Source of the DNA: Tilletiaria anomala UBC 951
Taxonomy: Eukaryota > Basidiomycota > Exobasidiomycetes > Georgefischeriales > Tilletiariaceae
Assembly: GCF_000711695.1 (NCBI RefSeq)
Contig: NW_013547015.1
Location: forward strand, 1 to 64,000
Length of the DNA stretch: 64,000 nucleotides
Direction of reading: 5' to 3'
The notes beneath the pieces were generated by a model. The model was not told the origin of the DNA. It saw only the letters and a list, made by a program, of their open reading frames with translations, and did no database searches. Shown one piece after another: positions 48,351 through 61,129 of this stretch (within the stretch, counting starts at the first letter, position 1; every line of letters begins with the position of its first letter). The position numbers and the translations under genes are program-made.

Positions 48351-49681
48351 CTATTTGATGTTTCCCAGTCTCTGTGTGCTCGAGAAGACCTTGGTGTCGA
48401 GGTTGGTTGTCTTGTCTTGCAGGCGGCGCAGGCGCTCGTTCTGCGCGTCGATCTCGCCGCCCATGGCGCGGCCGAGCTGGTTCAGACGTCCGCTCAGGCG
48501 GGAGATCTCATCGAGGTTCTCGTCCAGCTCGTCCTCCAGCTCGTCATCGCTGGCAGTCGCCTCAAACTGGTAGCGCGAGCGCTGCGCCAACTTGGTCGCC
48601 TTGGCGTCCTGCAACGGTCCGTCCTTGTCCTTCGACCCGAAGCGCCCGCCGGCGAAGCGGTCGAAGCGCCCTCCACCACCAGCTCCGCTGCCCGGCGCGC
48701 CGAGCGACTGGTCAACGCGGTTGCGCGCAGCGAGCGTCTCGGCGCGCAGCGCCTCGCGTTCCTCGCGCTCATCGACGTGGCGGTTGATGATGCGCGCTTC
48801 TTCGGCTGCACGCTTGGCCTTCTTATCGAACTGGATGTTCGGGCGGAATATGGACCGGTTCAGCGCGACAATCTCCTTTGCATTGTCGTCTGCGCGACCC
48901 GCATACGCTTTCGATAGGTCGAGGTTGCGTTCCGTGTCGGCCAGCTTCTCGCTCTGGTCACCGAGGCGCATCATGCTGTTCGTGGCCGTCTCCTCCGCCT
49001 CCCTGGCCATCCGGAGCGCATTGCGCGTAGCGCTCAGCGACTCCTGCTTCGTGAAGCGCATCTGCTGCTTGACGGCCTCCACCTCCTCATCCGACTCGGT
49101 GCGCTCCTCTTGCTGCTGCTGGTCCTGCTGCTCGCCAGATGGGCCGTATTCGTCGTAGGCGGATCCGCCGCCGCCGTACCCTCCTTGGCGAGATCCAGCG
49201 CCATACTCGTTTTCGATCTGCGCTTGTGTAGTGTGCCCGCCGTGGCTTCCCTGGCTGTATCCACCCCTGCCCTGTGCCCCGTACCCTGTTCCATATCCAC
49301 TGCCACCGTCACCGCCTGCAGGCGTGCCATAACCATTGGGAGCACCGGAATCGCGCTGGTTTGCTCCCCCATATCCTCCGCCGTATTGATTGTTCTGAGC
49401 TCCGTATGGCTGGTTGTACTGGTGCCATCCGCCTGCAGCCCCTGGCTGCTGCGCCCCAGGCGGCGGGAGGTTGCGGCTACCCGGATTCGGAGGCGGGTTG
49501 TAGCGCGCCTGGTAGCCGGTCCCGCTACCTTGCGCCGGACCCGCCCCTGACTCTGAATTCTTGTTCTACAACGGGTTTCCGGTCGACGTTTGAGCAAAGG
49601 CAAAGTGTGGGTGATCAGAAGCGCCATTCAGCACAGCCCTGTCGGCCGGGCTCATTTGCTCACCTTTTTGAAGAGGCCCAT
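48351..49681 (-). CDS. SEC9: Sec9-like plasma-membrane t-SNARE (SNAP-25 family)
   Basis: Sec9 supplies the Qb and Qc SNARE helices for exocytic vesicle fusion, with Sso and Snc partners. Exon 1 is 18 nt (49681-49664, MGLFKK); a 98-nt intron leads to exon 2 (49565-48351). The total is 410 residues. MGLFKK is the usual Sec9 N-terminus, which fixes the start. Residues 7-150 are rich in Gly, Tyr, Gln, Asn and Pro with many YGG/YGA units. The Qb helix (about 168-235) contains NALRMAREAEETATNSMMRL with GDQ at the ionic layer. The Qc helix (about 340-408) contains ELDENLDEISRLSGRLNQLG and DAQNERLRRLQDKT. There is no transmembrane segment, as expected. The linker includes a Gly/Arg-rich turn. Confidence 0.93.
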
Positions 49682-51165
49682 CTCTAGCGATCGCCGACAC
49701 TGCAGGTGCTCCTAAGGAGTATCCGGGCTCGGGTTCTTCCACTGTGTGGCAGACTTATCGCAGGACGGTAGGCCCGAGAAGCATGTGCTACCGCGGATCT
49801 CTGCAAAGACTGCCACGAGGGAGTGTACCATAAATGCATGTAGATGCCTTGAAACGATCGCAGACGATGTGAGGGGCTGCTTATGGAGAGGTGCCAGTCA
49901 CCGCGATTGGGGAGTGGTGCACTACAGCATTAGACTAATCGAAGGTTGACTGCTCTCGTGTCGAGCGTGGCGCTCGCGCTCTTCCCCCCGGAACTCGGGA
50001 CATATTATAAATCCGCTCACTTGGGACAAACCCTAGAGGAAAGAGTAGGGTTCATACCCATTATGTAAACCCAGCCACACTCGGCCGGGAGCGGGTCCAG
50101 TCAGCAACTAGCGCCTCCGAGCCCCGCAGGCTGTGGCCCGCCTGTGCCTAACAACAAATAAAAAGATCGCCAGTCTCCAACCTGCGACCAATCACCTCGG
50201 CGATACCCCATCGTGCCCCGCTGACTGTCACATGCACACATCGATACACCTTTCATCCTGCGTGTGCAGTCAACAGCTCTATCAGCACTCACCGCTCAGG
50301 CGCTCCCTGTTGCACCGGAGGCAGCCAGAGTGCTCTTCCCGCCCACAGTGTCACACTAACAGCGGTTTTGCTGCCAACAAGTGCCGCAATTGAAGATTGC
50401 GCCTTCGCGTCTCCCGCGTGGATTGGTGTGGTACAGTCATCCGGGCCGGCTGCTGTGATGTTGATCGTACCTAGTACTAGTGAACAAAAGTCCAAACCTG
50501 TCTTAACGTTAAACCTCTCTTTCGGTCATCAGAGAGCAACTAGAATGGAGCCAGGGTCAGCCAGAGTCAAGAGAGCCCGCAAATCGGTTCCAGCATCGTC
50601 CAAAGGGGCAGATCTTCCCCATATGATAACTTCGGATGTGCACTGGGCATGCAACTGGAAAACTCTTCTGTCCAGCACATGCGATCCTGTCAGGCATCAG
50701 GTTTAGTGGAGTTAATCCAAGAATAACTTCGGGACTTCTGGAGGAAATGGCACCATAGTCAGCGGACTGAGAACAAGACACCCAACTTGTCGGTGTTTCA
50801 TCATCTTCACCATTGCCTTCTCCTTCACCGTCGACGGGATACATTCCCTGTTTGTGTCTTCTCCTCCTTACTATGCTTCGTCATCACCGCCCGCATACCA
50901 ACTTCCGAGCATTTGACTCTGTGATACCCGACCGCCCCGTTCTTTCGCTTTCCGCACAAGCATCGGTGGCATCGGCTTGGGCCTTCCAAGCCGTATTTAA
51001 CACATCCTCGTTCCTCTCCCTTTATCTAATATACACGCGTTCCTTTCTCACTGCCGCCTACCCCCTCAGTCCTGATCCCGTTGAAACCTTCCAAGTCCAC
51101 GGGGTGTGCAGTGTAGGAAAGCTCATCGACCTTCCCTATTCCCACGCGCAAGCAGCTCGCCCAAG
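49682..51165. other. Divergent intergenic region SEC9/exoglucanase, 1.48 kb
   Basis: No supported gene. Its length and T/C-rich right end suggest an extended promoter and leader for the secreted glucanase. Short frames of 60-140 codons lack domain features. Confidence 0.5.
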
Positions 51166-52828
51166 ATGCAGCTCTCTTCCTTCTCTAGTGTCTCCTCGCT
51201 CGGCTTCTTCGCCGTCCTTCTGTCCATGCTGACCATCTCCGAGACAAGCGCCGCAAAGCGCGGTGGACCCGACACGACGCCGCTCGCACACAAATTTAGC
51301 GGCCACCACCTCAAGCAGCACAACATTGGCATCAGCCACGGCCATGGGAATGCGCACGCTCGTGGCGTCCACAATGATACCAGCGAACACCCTGCAAAAA
51401 CCAAGAGGCTACTGAATATGTCAATTGGAGGCGTACAGCTGCCATACGACAAGTGGGATTTTATGGATAAGAGCGCCAAAGTGTACGGCGTGAATCTGGG
51501 AAAGTGAGTTGCACCACAAGGGAAGCGTCTGTCTCGTCTTCAAACTGACAATTTATTCATTTTTCCTTCCTCAGCCTGTTCCTTCTTGAGCGCTGGATGT
51601 GAGTGCAATGGCTGCAACTATGCCACGAAAGTGGCCAAGTCGCGCGTAATTCACTTTGCCTGTATTGCGGCCTGCGTTGCACACAGGGACGAAGATTGGT
51701 TCACCAGTCATGCTGGAACGGATGTCTACGATATGTGGAACTGGATGAAAAAGCTAGGTCCCGTCGAATCCGCCGCGGCCTTGACAGCGCACTACACCGA
51801 CTTCATTGCCGAGCTCGACCTCGCGTCGCTGATCGCTGCGGGTGCCAACCACGTGCGCATCCCCATGGGCTACTGGTCCTGGATCGACATCAAGGGGAAC
51901 GAGCCGTTTCAGAATAACGGCGAAGTAGCCAAGCTGTCCGAGCTGCTCACCGCACTCTACGCGCACGGCATGTACGCCACGATCGACCTGCACGGCATGC
52001 CTGGCTCGCAATCGACCGACGCGGCGTGCGGACACGCTGCAAGCTCCCCGCAGTGGTTCACACAAGAGAACCAGGACCGCTCAGACCAGATGCTGGAAAA
52101 TGTCATCAACTTCATCAGAACTAGTCCTGTCGGTGCCGTTGTCTCATCCGTCCTCGTCGTCAATGAGCCCTGCGGACCCGTCGGCTGCCACAACGAGCAT
52201 CGTCAGATATTACGCGATTACTACGAGCGGTCGTACAAGAAGCTTAAAGCAGCTAGCATCCCGATGTTCTTCCACTCCGGCTTCGTCCCTGGAGGTTTGC
52301 ATGCCTGGACCGACTTTGTACAAGGCAAGGACCCCAAGTATCTGTGAGTGGTGCTTTCACTTTTTGCACTCAAATCGCATTGAAGGATGTCTGGCTGACC
52401 GGCTCGACCATGCGTGACCTTGTCTGCTACGTAGCATCGGAACTGACAACCCATACCCTGCCGCCTTCCCTCCCAAGTCCAACCAAACGCAGATCTTTAA
52501 GTTGCTCTGCGACATGGTGCAATCGTACACGACGCTCCCCTTCCCCGTCGTTCTCGGCGAGTGGTCCCTCGGCTCGGCCAATCATGACCCGTCGTTCCAG
52601 TACGCATTCTATGCAAACCAAGCTGGAGGATACGCCCGGTCGGCCGGCTCGACGTTCTGGTCGTACGTCGTCAAGCCGACGCACGTCAAGGGTGGCATCG
52701 GCCAGTCTAAGGCTGGCGCACTGCAGTGGTCCTGGAAGGACGCTAATGCCAAGGGAATTGTACCCAGCCCGAAAAATGGAGAGAAGATCCTGTCTTTCTT
52801 TAACACCCTCCTGGATCAGCAATGCTAG
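51166..52828 (+). CDS. Secreted exo-beta-1,3-glucanase, GH5 (Exg1-like)
   Basis: A cell-wall glucan-modifying enzyme. Exons 51166-51503, 51575-51598 (24 nt), 51687-52343 and 52435-52828 close to 470 residues. A signal peptide covers about residues 1-29 (FFAVLLSMLTISETSA) with Lys-Arg just after, a possible Kex2-type site. The mature enzyme has GVNLGNLFLLERWMDEDWF spanning the mini-exon, then ANHVRIPMGYWSW, DLHGMPGSQS, the acid/base Glu in LVVNEP, and the nucleophile Glu in VVLGEWSLGS, as in GH5 subfamily 9 exoglucanases. The family's usual LVLEPW appears here as LFLLERW. The last conserved piece is AGSTFWSYVVKP. No membrane anchor is visible at the C-terminus. Confidence 0.93.
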
Positions 52829-53337
52829 CAACTCATCAACCGTCACCCCTTTCTTTTCGTGCAAAGATTCCCCCCCCCCAAACAGCATGCAGCTAGCCTA
52901 CTGTATACTCCATTACGAATACACTTTCTCGCAAATGCAACGCAAGCAATATCCTCCTACCCTCATCGGACAGTCTTAATCATCTCTTTTGTCTCTCGTG
53001 GCTCTCCCCTTTCACATTCTTTCCTGCATCATTTTCGATGGCAATGGAAAATTGTTCTTGTATTCGTTGCACTGCAAATAGTACACTCATGTTTTTCCTT
53101 CGGTCACATGAAACCTTAATGGAAAGTAATGGTGTAGAAAGTGTAGAAGGGTATCCTCGCAAGAGCGCCATATTCCAACCAAGTCACATAACCGTTGAGC
53201 TACAGCTAGAGCCAGAGCCTTCGCTTCAGACCCTCCAGGAGCGGCGCAAACAACGATGCGTTCGCTTTGGCTTGTGCGAGGCTGCAATTGCGGAAGCAAG
53301 AAAATTTTGTGGTCAGCTCTCAGCATCCAGTTCAAGC
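52829..53337. other. Convergent 3' intergenic region, 509 bp
   Basis: It contains a run of ten C residues near 52870-52879 and otherwise nothing gene-like. A minus-strand D-arm-like stretch near 53165-53205 was considered as a tRNA and rejected. Confidence 0.5.
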
Positions 53338-56300
53338 TCAACGGGAAGGAACACACCTCTGAATCGTTTCATCGGTCACGAAAGCCTCTTCGCCGTCCTC
53401 GCAAGCACCGACATCGCGACACTGCTCAACGACCATGCCGACGAGGCGGTCAATCGTCTGACGCGGCGTGAGCACCAGGACCTCGTCATCAGACGATGAC
53501 TTCTGCCTGCCGCGATTGGAACTGGGGTGCCCCCACTTTTGCTGCTCGTTCGTGGCGGCGCTACCTCCGCTTGTCCCGCTCGAACCATTGTTCGTGCTGA
53601 TAGAAAAGTCATTCCCCTCGCTGCGGACAGCGCGAAAAGCGAGAAAGTTCGTCGTTGATGTTTTGGACGGTGGAGGCATGTTGCGGATGGAAGCGTTGTT
53701 GAGCCTGTTCGCACGAGAGAGCGATGAGCACGCTCGGGTTAGCCTAGCATCGCAAGTTGCCATTCCTCACCTCTTCTCCTCAGTCAAGTAAGAGAGGACC
53801 ATGCCCCAATTGTCCTCCGGATGGTACGCTTCATTGGGAGAGATGATGTAAAGCCCCTTTTTGATACCGACAATGTCGCCGATCAGGATCCTGGAAAATT
53901 CCGACAGCTTCTCCGAGGTAAAGTCGTAGCCACACGAGTATAGCGCTTTCGGTGTCTGGTAGATAGTAGCGAGATAGAGCACATATGTTAGCGCCAATCC
54001 TCCCACTCGCGCTCGCGGACGCCTGCCCACCAAAAGAACGACCTTCTCCTCGAATTTAGAACCATGGATCTGGCTCGACTCGACGGGCGAGAACAAGGTC
54101 CACCCTCCCAAATGCGTTTCATCTTCGCCGAGCACCATGCTAGCGCACGTCTCGATGGCGCTTGCTCTGACTCGGGCTAGGCGGAAGCTCTCAGCAGGAT
54201 CTTGTGCGGCAAGCTGGTCGTTATAGCGTTCCAGTCCATTCAGACTGAGACCACCATGCACAAAATCAATGACTGTTTGCCGGAAGAAGTCGGTTACGGC
54301 ACCTTGCACCATACGATATACACTGGCGGTCGCGTCGTCTGTGGAGGAAAGTAACCGTGAGCATCAGGCCTTCTTCTGCTTCGCTTTGAAAGAGGTGTTC
54401 ACTCATCATGCCGAAGAAGTTGCGCTTGCCAGTTCTGGTAAAATCGCCCTTTAGCGCCCTGGTGCCTGCGTACGCCTGCGAAATCATGTCTCCATTGTTC
54501 GCCCACGTGTCATTGTAGACGAACTCAAAGTCTTCGTCTTTTGATGTACCTAGTGTCACATCTGCCTTCCCCAACTGAATGCCCAGGACGTGCCGCCCAA
54601 AAGCCGACTGAACGACGTTGGTCCGATCAAGGCAGTCGAGGCAAGAAACGCGGAATGCGCCCATCTGCTTACTCGCGATGGTAATGGCACTGGTCGCATT
54701 TTTCTTCGAGGCCCAAAAGTAGCCCATGCTCTCCATCGTCTCGTGGACATTGCCCAGCAGTTTGCTGACATTTTCAAAGCGCATCGCGGAGCACTCCTTA
54801 TGGAAGTCAAATGCAACGTACTTCACGGAGTCGCCTTTCTTGATGTCCTCCTCCACGCGCTTGCGATATGCCTCGGTGATTTGCCCCTCTTTACCGTGCT
54901 GCTCGGCAAGATTGATGCAAGTCACTTTGCCGTACCGCTGGACCTGTTCGTCAAAGTGCTTAGAGCACGCTTTGACATTATCTGCGTCGCTGCGCTCAAG
55001 AACAGGCGGCGGCTTCATGCTGAACGGGCTCTGGCTCCAGAAGAGTGGAATGCTCCCGCGGAATTGGACAAAGCTGAGCAGATGCGACTGGGTGCCCTTC
55101 CGGGTGAAAGTTATCTGTTCTGTCTCGGTGTAGTTGGCGACCTGTCCTGCGTCATTAATGCCCCTACGCTGATACCGCAAGCCAGCGCGCTCCTTAGACC
55201 GACGCGAAATAATCATCAGTTGGGCTTCAGCATCGTCAGCGGAGGCGGCTTCCGTAACGGCATCCATCGCATCGCCCACGGAACTACCTGGTCCCTCGAG
55301 CGATGCGCGTTGACTGCCAGCTGATGGAATGGGGAGATTCGTTACCTGAAAGTAGCCTTGCATGATCGGAAGGATGTAGGCATGCAAACTGAGGTCGACA
55401 AAGTTTTTCGACAGCGCTTCGTTGTACCAGAATCTCCGATCAACGCGCTTCCATAATGGCAGCAACGGTGAAGGCTCCTGAAAGGGGAGCCCAGCAGTGG
55501 TTGCGCTGTTCCCACAAGTGACGAGAGCGTGTTTTCGCTGCAATGATGTGGTGATGTCCAGATCGTACGAGAACCACATCTCTCCCCTGGCGAAAAGCTT
55601 GGCGGCTTCGCGGACCAGCTTATCCTCCAGCTCAGCCTTGGTCGCTTCGTGCCACTGCTCGTCCGGCGTCAATGCTGGTCCATTCGCATTATCGCTGTTC
55701 GCATCGTCTTCGAGAGCAGATCCGGCTGTGCCATCCTGGTTGGGTAGCTCGACATGAGCTGTACTTCCGCCTTCTGCTGATGGGCATGTCTTGTCTCCCG
55801 GCGCGGTGGCCTGCTCGAGTGAGCTGTTATGGGGTGGAGCATTTTCCCGCTCAGCAAGTGCTGGGTTTCCTTCCGAGATGACTCTTTCCCTCCTAGATGG
55901 GGCCGTCCATGACTTGCCGCGCGCGGGTTTGAGCGTTGCAGCGTAGCTCGATGCAGAGGTGTCGCCGGACTCTGTCAGGCCAGCTAAGAAAGATTCTCGT
56001 GCCACAAGCGAGGGCGTGAGGACTTCATCTTTCTGAACATCTTCACCATCACTATCGTCCGATTCGGAGCTGCTTGTGTCTCCAGACCCTTGATTAGCCA
56101 TTGCTTGACGGGCGTTTTCTGCCTTCAAGATAGGCAGCGCCATATCATGCGACAGTGGTATGGCTAAGACGCCAGAACAGCGGTAGATGGGGAGGGACGC
56201 ATGGAAAAAGTCTCCAGCGTGAGAGCGACTAGTAATGACTAGTAGATACGCGTCTGGCAATAGCACACTGCTTTCAGCTTGAACGTCTTCCAACCAACCA

Positions 56301-56722
56301 GTCCTGCTGTAATGCTCACAATTGAATACTCTCATGATACCAACGATTCCGAAAGCTTGAATTTCTGCATCTTCTGTTGCCGAATCTAGCAGCGACTTGA
56401 TCTCTCTGCCGGCCACCTGTTCAATTTTCGCATCCCTATTCCACGCCAGCTTGATCGCTGCGGGGGTTGTTACGACCTTGTGCTCAAGGCTGCCGCCGCT
56501 ACCGCAGCCGCTTGAAGAGCTCTGTTGGTGTTGGTGCTGGGGGGTGCTTACATTCGAATGCAACTTGGGCGCTACCACGAGCCCGGACGGTGTTGCATGG
56601 ATCGTCAGCCGCCGTTCAGGCGAGGGCTGCGAAATGTCGGGTGTGGAATGGGAGCTGCTGCTACTGCTGAACCCGGTCGCCACAGACGATCGTCGGCTAG
56701 AGCGCCCAAAGATGGCCTTCAT
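53338..56722 (-). CDS. SAC-domain phosphoinositide phosphatase with hSac2-type region
   Basis: It is predicted to remove phosphate from membrane phosphoinositides. Exons 56722-54403, 54338-54031, 53955-53771 and 53704-53338 give 1059 residues. The start at 56722 is MKAIFGRSS in a strong context. After a Ser/Gln-rich leader the SAC domain begins near residue 90, with a disordered acidic insert at about 215-385. It includes FSYDLDITTSLQRK, then LFWSQSPFSMKPPP and the catalytic CLDCLDRTNVVQSAFGR (the CX5R(T) motif). GMMNDATASVYRMVQG spans intron 1. Downstream, GGWTLFSPVESS and YDFTSEKLSEFSRI belong to an hSac2/INPP5F-like region. Intron 2 (54030-53956, 75 nt) has no stop and is a multiple of three, but VVLL-TPKALYSCGYDF shows it should be spliced. 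It is closer to Sac2/INPP5F than to ER Sac1, as no C-terminal membrane helices are present. Confidence 0.88.
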
Positions 56723-57501
56723 GGTGTCTGCGCCTGACCCGAACCTGGGCCTCGGCGTCAAGCGGTAATGCTGCTTCGATATCACCTTCCACCCCTTCTA
56801 CATGCGGTGTCGATCGCCATGAAGGGAAGGCACCATGTACCATCGAGACGATCATCATGATACCATTGCCCCCTGAGAGGAAAGACTCGAGCTAGCAACA
56901 ACTGGTAGACACTGGCCTGGTGCCTTTGAAGTGGGATTGCTCGAATGCGGGGATCGTGCACGTCTGGTTCGTTCAAAATCCACTCTACACGCGACTCATT
57001 TCTTGTTATTTTCATTGTCACCTTCTATCCCGGGTAACGCCAATGCTGGATAGTGCAAAAGCAGGACCACATCTTGCTTTGGTTCCAGGACATGGCGAGT
57101 CCTGCCATTATGGGTTAGCGTTCGGAATCAGACTGCATCGTCCACAGATTTGCGGTCGGCTGCTAGATATCGGATGCTTTGGACGAGGCTACCCCTGATC
57201 CCACATTTCAAAGGCAACAACTGTTCGGGTTCCTACTCCAAGTAGTGACCAAGGCGTCAGGTACTGAAAAGGGTGAACAGTCACCGTGGACACGTGGGAA
57301 GTTCTTATCCTCATCAATGAGGTATCAAATTTTTCCAAGTGAGCAACATGGGCCATTTTGCGGGAGCGGCTGTCGCCCAGAAGATGTCGTGGCAGATCAA
57401 CGCCCAGTCAGATCAAGTTCTAACACGAAGTGAAGTCCGGAGTCACGTGTGTGTCCCCAAAGGAGCTCTCTGAATTTTGTCTGATACTTTATAATGAACG
57501 T
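56723..57501. other. Intergenic region SAC phosphatase/TBC gene, 779 bp
   Basis: Promoter of the SAC gene and 3' UTR of the TBC gene, both minus strand. Nothing else is supported. Confidence 0.5.
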
Positions 57502-60169
57502 TCAAACATCCACCTGGCTCTGCTGATGACTCAATCGAATGTTGATGGCATCATTGATGATCTTAAAACAAGGCAGGTGGTTGTGAGGGAGTTGGCTTGA
57601 GCGGTGAAACAGAGAGCACGGAAAGCACGACATGTGATTACACACCTGATCAACGTCCAGTGGAGGCAGAGAAGAGAGCATCGACTTGGTCTCGGACTGA
57701 TCCAGCTCCTCTAGCGGGTCGCGGCTGTTCATCAGAATCGCAATGCACACGTACAGGTGCAAGTCGAGGAAGTCAGGCATGGCAAAGTACGTGTCTGCAG
57801 CAGCGGTAGTCCCGTTAGCGTGGATGCATCATCATGACGTCCAAGTAGCTCTGAGGCTAATAAAGCAAGAGATGAGGAAGACAAGACTCACCCCAAAGCC
57901 TCATCAAGTCAGGCATGCGCATCTCTTTCGCCAGCAGGTTCTGCAACCATTTGCTCGCGAACCCGACAACGTCGACCTCCTCCTCGTCAAAGTACGCGAA
58001 CAGCTCTGGTAGCGTGGCGCGGAACAAAGTCAAGAACGTAGCAATGCGAGACGCAAGTGGCACGCGCTTGTTATGCTCTTCTGTAATACGTGGCGAGAAA
58101 AACATTCTTCGTATGTCAGTGAGAGGCGCAAGTGTATCAAACAACAGGAATACAGCGCACTCACCGATCAAGCTCATGAGCTTCTCAAATGCAAAGTACA
58201 TGGATGCTTCCACCTTCATGCATTGTACAAACGGGACGCAAAGATAGACGAGAGCCGGATGAAATTGCACCGGGTATGCGACGGCCATGTAGCGCTCCTG
58301 CTGCTGTTCCGTCAGTAGATGTTGCTCTTGCTGTCGTGCATGCGCCCGTTGCACAGGCGGCACCAACTGCTCTGGTGCAGCCGAGGTAGCAGCACCGCCT
58401 GCAGCATTATCATTACCCTTTTCTTGAGGGCTGTCATGCGGACGCACGGCAACGTGGAAGAAACGCGGCAGCGCGGTAAAATCATCGTGTTGCATATTCG
58501 CACGGCCCCTTTGTATCGTGCCACCTAGCATCGAACCACGTCCGTTTCCAACTTCATACTCTCTCCCATTTAATAATGGATCTGATGTTGAGGACCTAGA
58601 TTCGCTGCGCTGGTGCTCAGGTTCGTGCGCCTGTGTTTGGGATGACTGCTGCAAACGATGCTTATGATGTTGAAAGGCGGAAGTAGCTGGTGTGTGTGGC
58701 GTGGTGCGCTGTATAGACCAGTCGAGATCCATATCATCACCCTCCCTCTCTGCGAGTGTGCTGTTGCCTGTCTCGTGTTCCAGCTCATCATTTGCGCCTC
58801 TCGCTCTATCTGAATCGAAGCTTGAGCCTCCGATCAAGCTGGCCTGGGCATTAAATCGCTCTTTTTGCTCCTTTGCATCCTGTGCCATGTCGTGTGAGTG
58901 CTGCTGCGGTTGAGAACATGACAGTGACGGTCCATATGAGCTCGGGCTCATGGAGGAAGATCTCGAGCGTAGATGGGATTGAAGAGCCTGCTGGCGGTGG
59001 GCTGTGACAGGTGTGCGCGCGCTGAGTTCCGACATTTGTTCAGGTCGTCTCAAATGGTCCCTGCCGTTATCCCCACCGAGCCTCAATGAACCACCTTGCA
59101 AGCTAGTCTTGGAACTCGCAGAGTCGCTTCGGTCACGTGGGGGAGTCGCAGCTGCCGGCCGTCCTTGCGACTGGTTTCCTCCAGACGCAAGCTCCTGTTC
59201 AAGGCGCATGCGTTTTTCATGTGCCAGCTGCAGCTTCCACGCCATGCGATTAAGAAAGGCACAAACGACATTGTCGACGTTGTCACAGAAGCGTTGCTTG
59301 ATTTCTTCACTGGCTGCAGCTGCAGCCGTGGAGGAAGCTGATGCCGATGCTAATGATAGCCCTGCGGCCGCTGTTGGCGACCGGGGAGGATAAGCAACAC
59401 TAGGAGAAGACGAAGCTCGAGCACACTGCCTTGACGGCTCTGCCACCGCATCGGTATCAGCTTCGCTTGTATACTTGGGCCACCGGTCAAACTCAGGGTC
59501 TGTGATTATGTGCTGATACGGATGGTGAAAGCGATGTTGATCTTCCTCGCCCGCATCCAGATCAACCGGTGTTACTGCACTCCTGCCAGAGCTGTTGAAG
59601 AACCGTGCGCCTGACATTTCCAAGGTCTTCGCCAAAGGGTGATCTTGAAGGACTGTGGGCGCAGTCAGCGGCGTTGGTGGCCCGGCGGCGCTATCAGCTG
59701 GTGCGTGGATGGGTTTGACAAGGTTGTCCCCGCCATCACTGACGTGGCTACCTTGTGTAATATACAGCTGCTTCCCAGTTTGTAGTGCAGGTTTGGCCAT
59801 TTGTGCCCCAGTATGTTCATGGTGCAGCTTGCTCCTAGCCGCAATCTTGTGCGAGCTCTTGACAAGCCTGCGGTCCGGGGGCGGCCTCCAAGCGAGCCTG
59901 GTCTTGTAGAACTTCTCGCTCTCAGTATGGATGGACTTGTGAATGAATGGATTCTTGTTGTGCATGCCCTCGTACTCAAGAAATTTGCTGCGGACCGAGG
60001 TCATCTCTTGCGACTTGTCGCTGGAAAGGACACCGAGAAGGTAGAGCCAAACCTCGCCACGGACGGAGGGCTGGACCCCATGACGAGCGTAGGCTCGCAG
60101 CTTGGGTAGGTCCACATGCTGTTCTGCATTGAGCAGCTCGATGTACTCTTCGACTGTTGCGCCTGACAT
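57502..60169 (-). CDS. TBC-domain protein (Rab-GAP family), catalytic fingers not evident
   Basis: Exons 60169-58162, 58080-57892, 57794-57646 and 57561-57502 close to 801 residues. The N-terminus has DLPKLRAYARHGVQPSVRGE and VWLYLLGVLSSDKSQEM, the opening TBC motif (G.p...R..vW..LLg). A low-complexity insert of about 500 residues follows. TBC motifs then resume: FHPALVYLCVPFVQCMKVEA, FAFEKLMSLI, VVGFASKWLQNLLAKEM, LMRLWDTYFAMPDFLDLH and YVCIAILM. TBC proteins are normally GAPs for Rab GTPases, using an Arg finger in IxxDxxR and a Gln in YxQ; I can find neither in canonical form. Intron 1 (58161-58081, 81 nt) is also readable in frame. It may be a divergent GAP or a regulatory pseudo-GAP. Confidence 0.82.
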
Positions 60170-61129
60170 TGTTTCCGTCAGTCGGTGCCCGTACGAGCTG
60201 GTCCGCAGGTGGCCTGTTCGTCATCGACGACGCTGACCGAAACAGCAGCGAGAGAAGACAGGGACTGCTGCCGCCATCTCTCACACCTCAGCGCCTCACC
60301 GCAGCCTCATGGTCGGCGAGGGTACGAGAATGCAACGCCTTCAGACCACATCACAAACCCACACGTCTATGGGCTGCTGACGGTCATGTTTTGTTCAAGC
60401 TCTCACTACATCAAGTCGATCCTTTTGGAATTTGGATCCTGCAGTCAAGCGCATTTGCCGCAGCTCATTAAGTTGAGACTCTCACGAGCATGGGCATGTG
60501 GAGCCCGGGACCCGGGACCCGGGGTTCGGCACCCGTTCAGGATGAAGTTGGAACGTGCGCACCTAATGAATCATTGAATTCAAGTCGCTATCAGCCTGTC
60601 GCACATCCATTTGAATCACTTGGATTGCACCCATGGAGGGCAAAGGATACATGCTCTCCAGTTAAAGCAGACACCGTTCAGCTGCATGAAGGCCGGACAC
60701 CTCTTCACGGTGCATGCGATAGAGCTTACGTATACATCGACATTGGTGGCTGTTTTGCCTTGCTTGGGAGAAACCACCACGGAAATATGTGGTGAGCCCG
60801 GACAAGCGGGTTGACGAGTCTATTTTCGCCACACGAGCTCGCCGTCCGGTGAATCCACCTTTCACCTCTTCCGTCGGCGCCTTCTGGGATCTCCGGCCGC
60901 ATGCGAAGACTAATATCGAAACGACAGGAAAAGCTAGTTGAATCACCCCCGGTTGAATTGCCGCCTCCGCGCCGAATTGTGAAGCATTCAGTATTCAATT
61001 TGTATTCGACGTCGCTGCTCTATTTGCAAGAAAGAAAAGCTTCAGGGTGCCGTTTGCATTCCGTCTCCCTTCAAGGCAAACATAATATTTTCACCATTCT
61101 TCCAGAACCAATCCTAACAGCCGCCCAAG
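60170..61129. other. Divergent promoter region TBC gene/PHO81-like gene, 0.96 kb
   Basis: It contains overlapping GGGACCC-type tandem units near 60505-60531. No gene or clear E-box-type phosphate-response site was established. Confidence 0.45.

Noticed and set aside
53160-53215. tRNA-like D-arm on the minus strand (GTAGCTCAACGGTTA)
   Set aside because: No matching T-arm with TTCRA loop, no anticodon stem in register and no acceptor pairing could be found.
54590-55324. 244-codon plus-strand frame opposite the SAC phosphatase
   Set aside because: It lies wholly opposite the conserved catalytic exon and has no recognisable domain.
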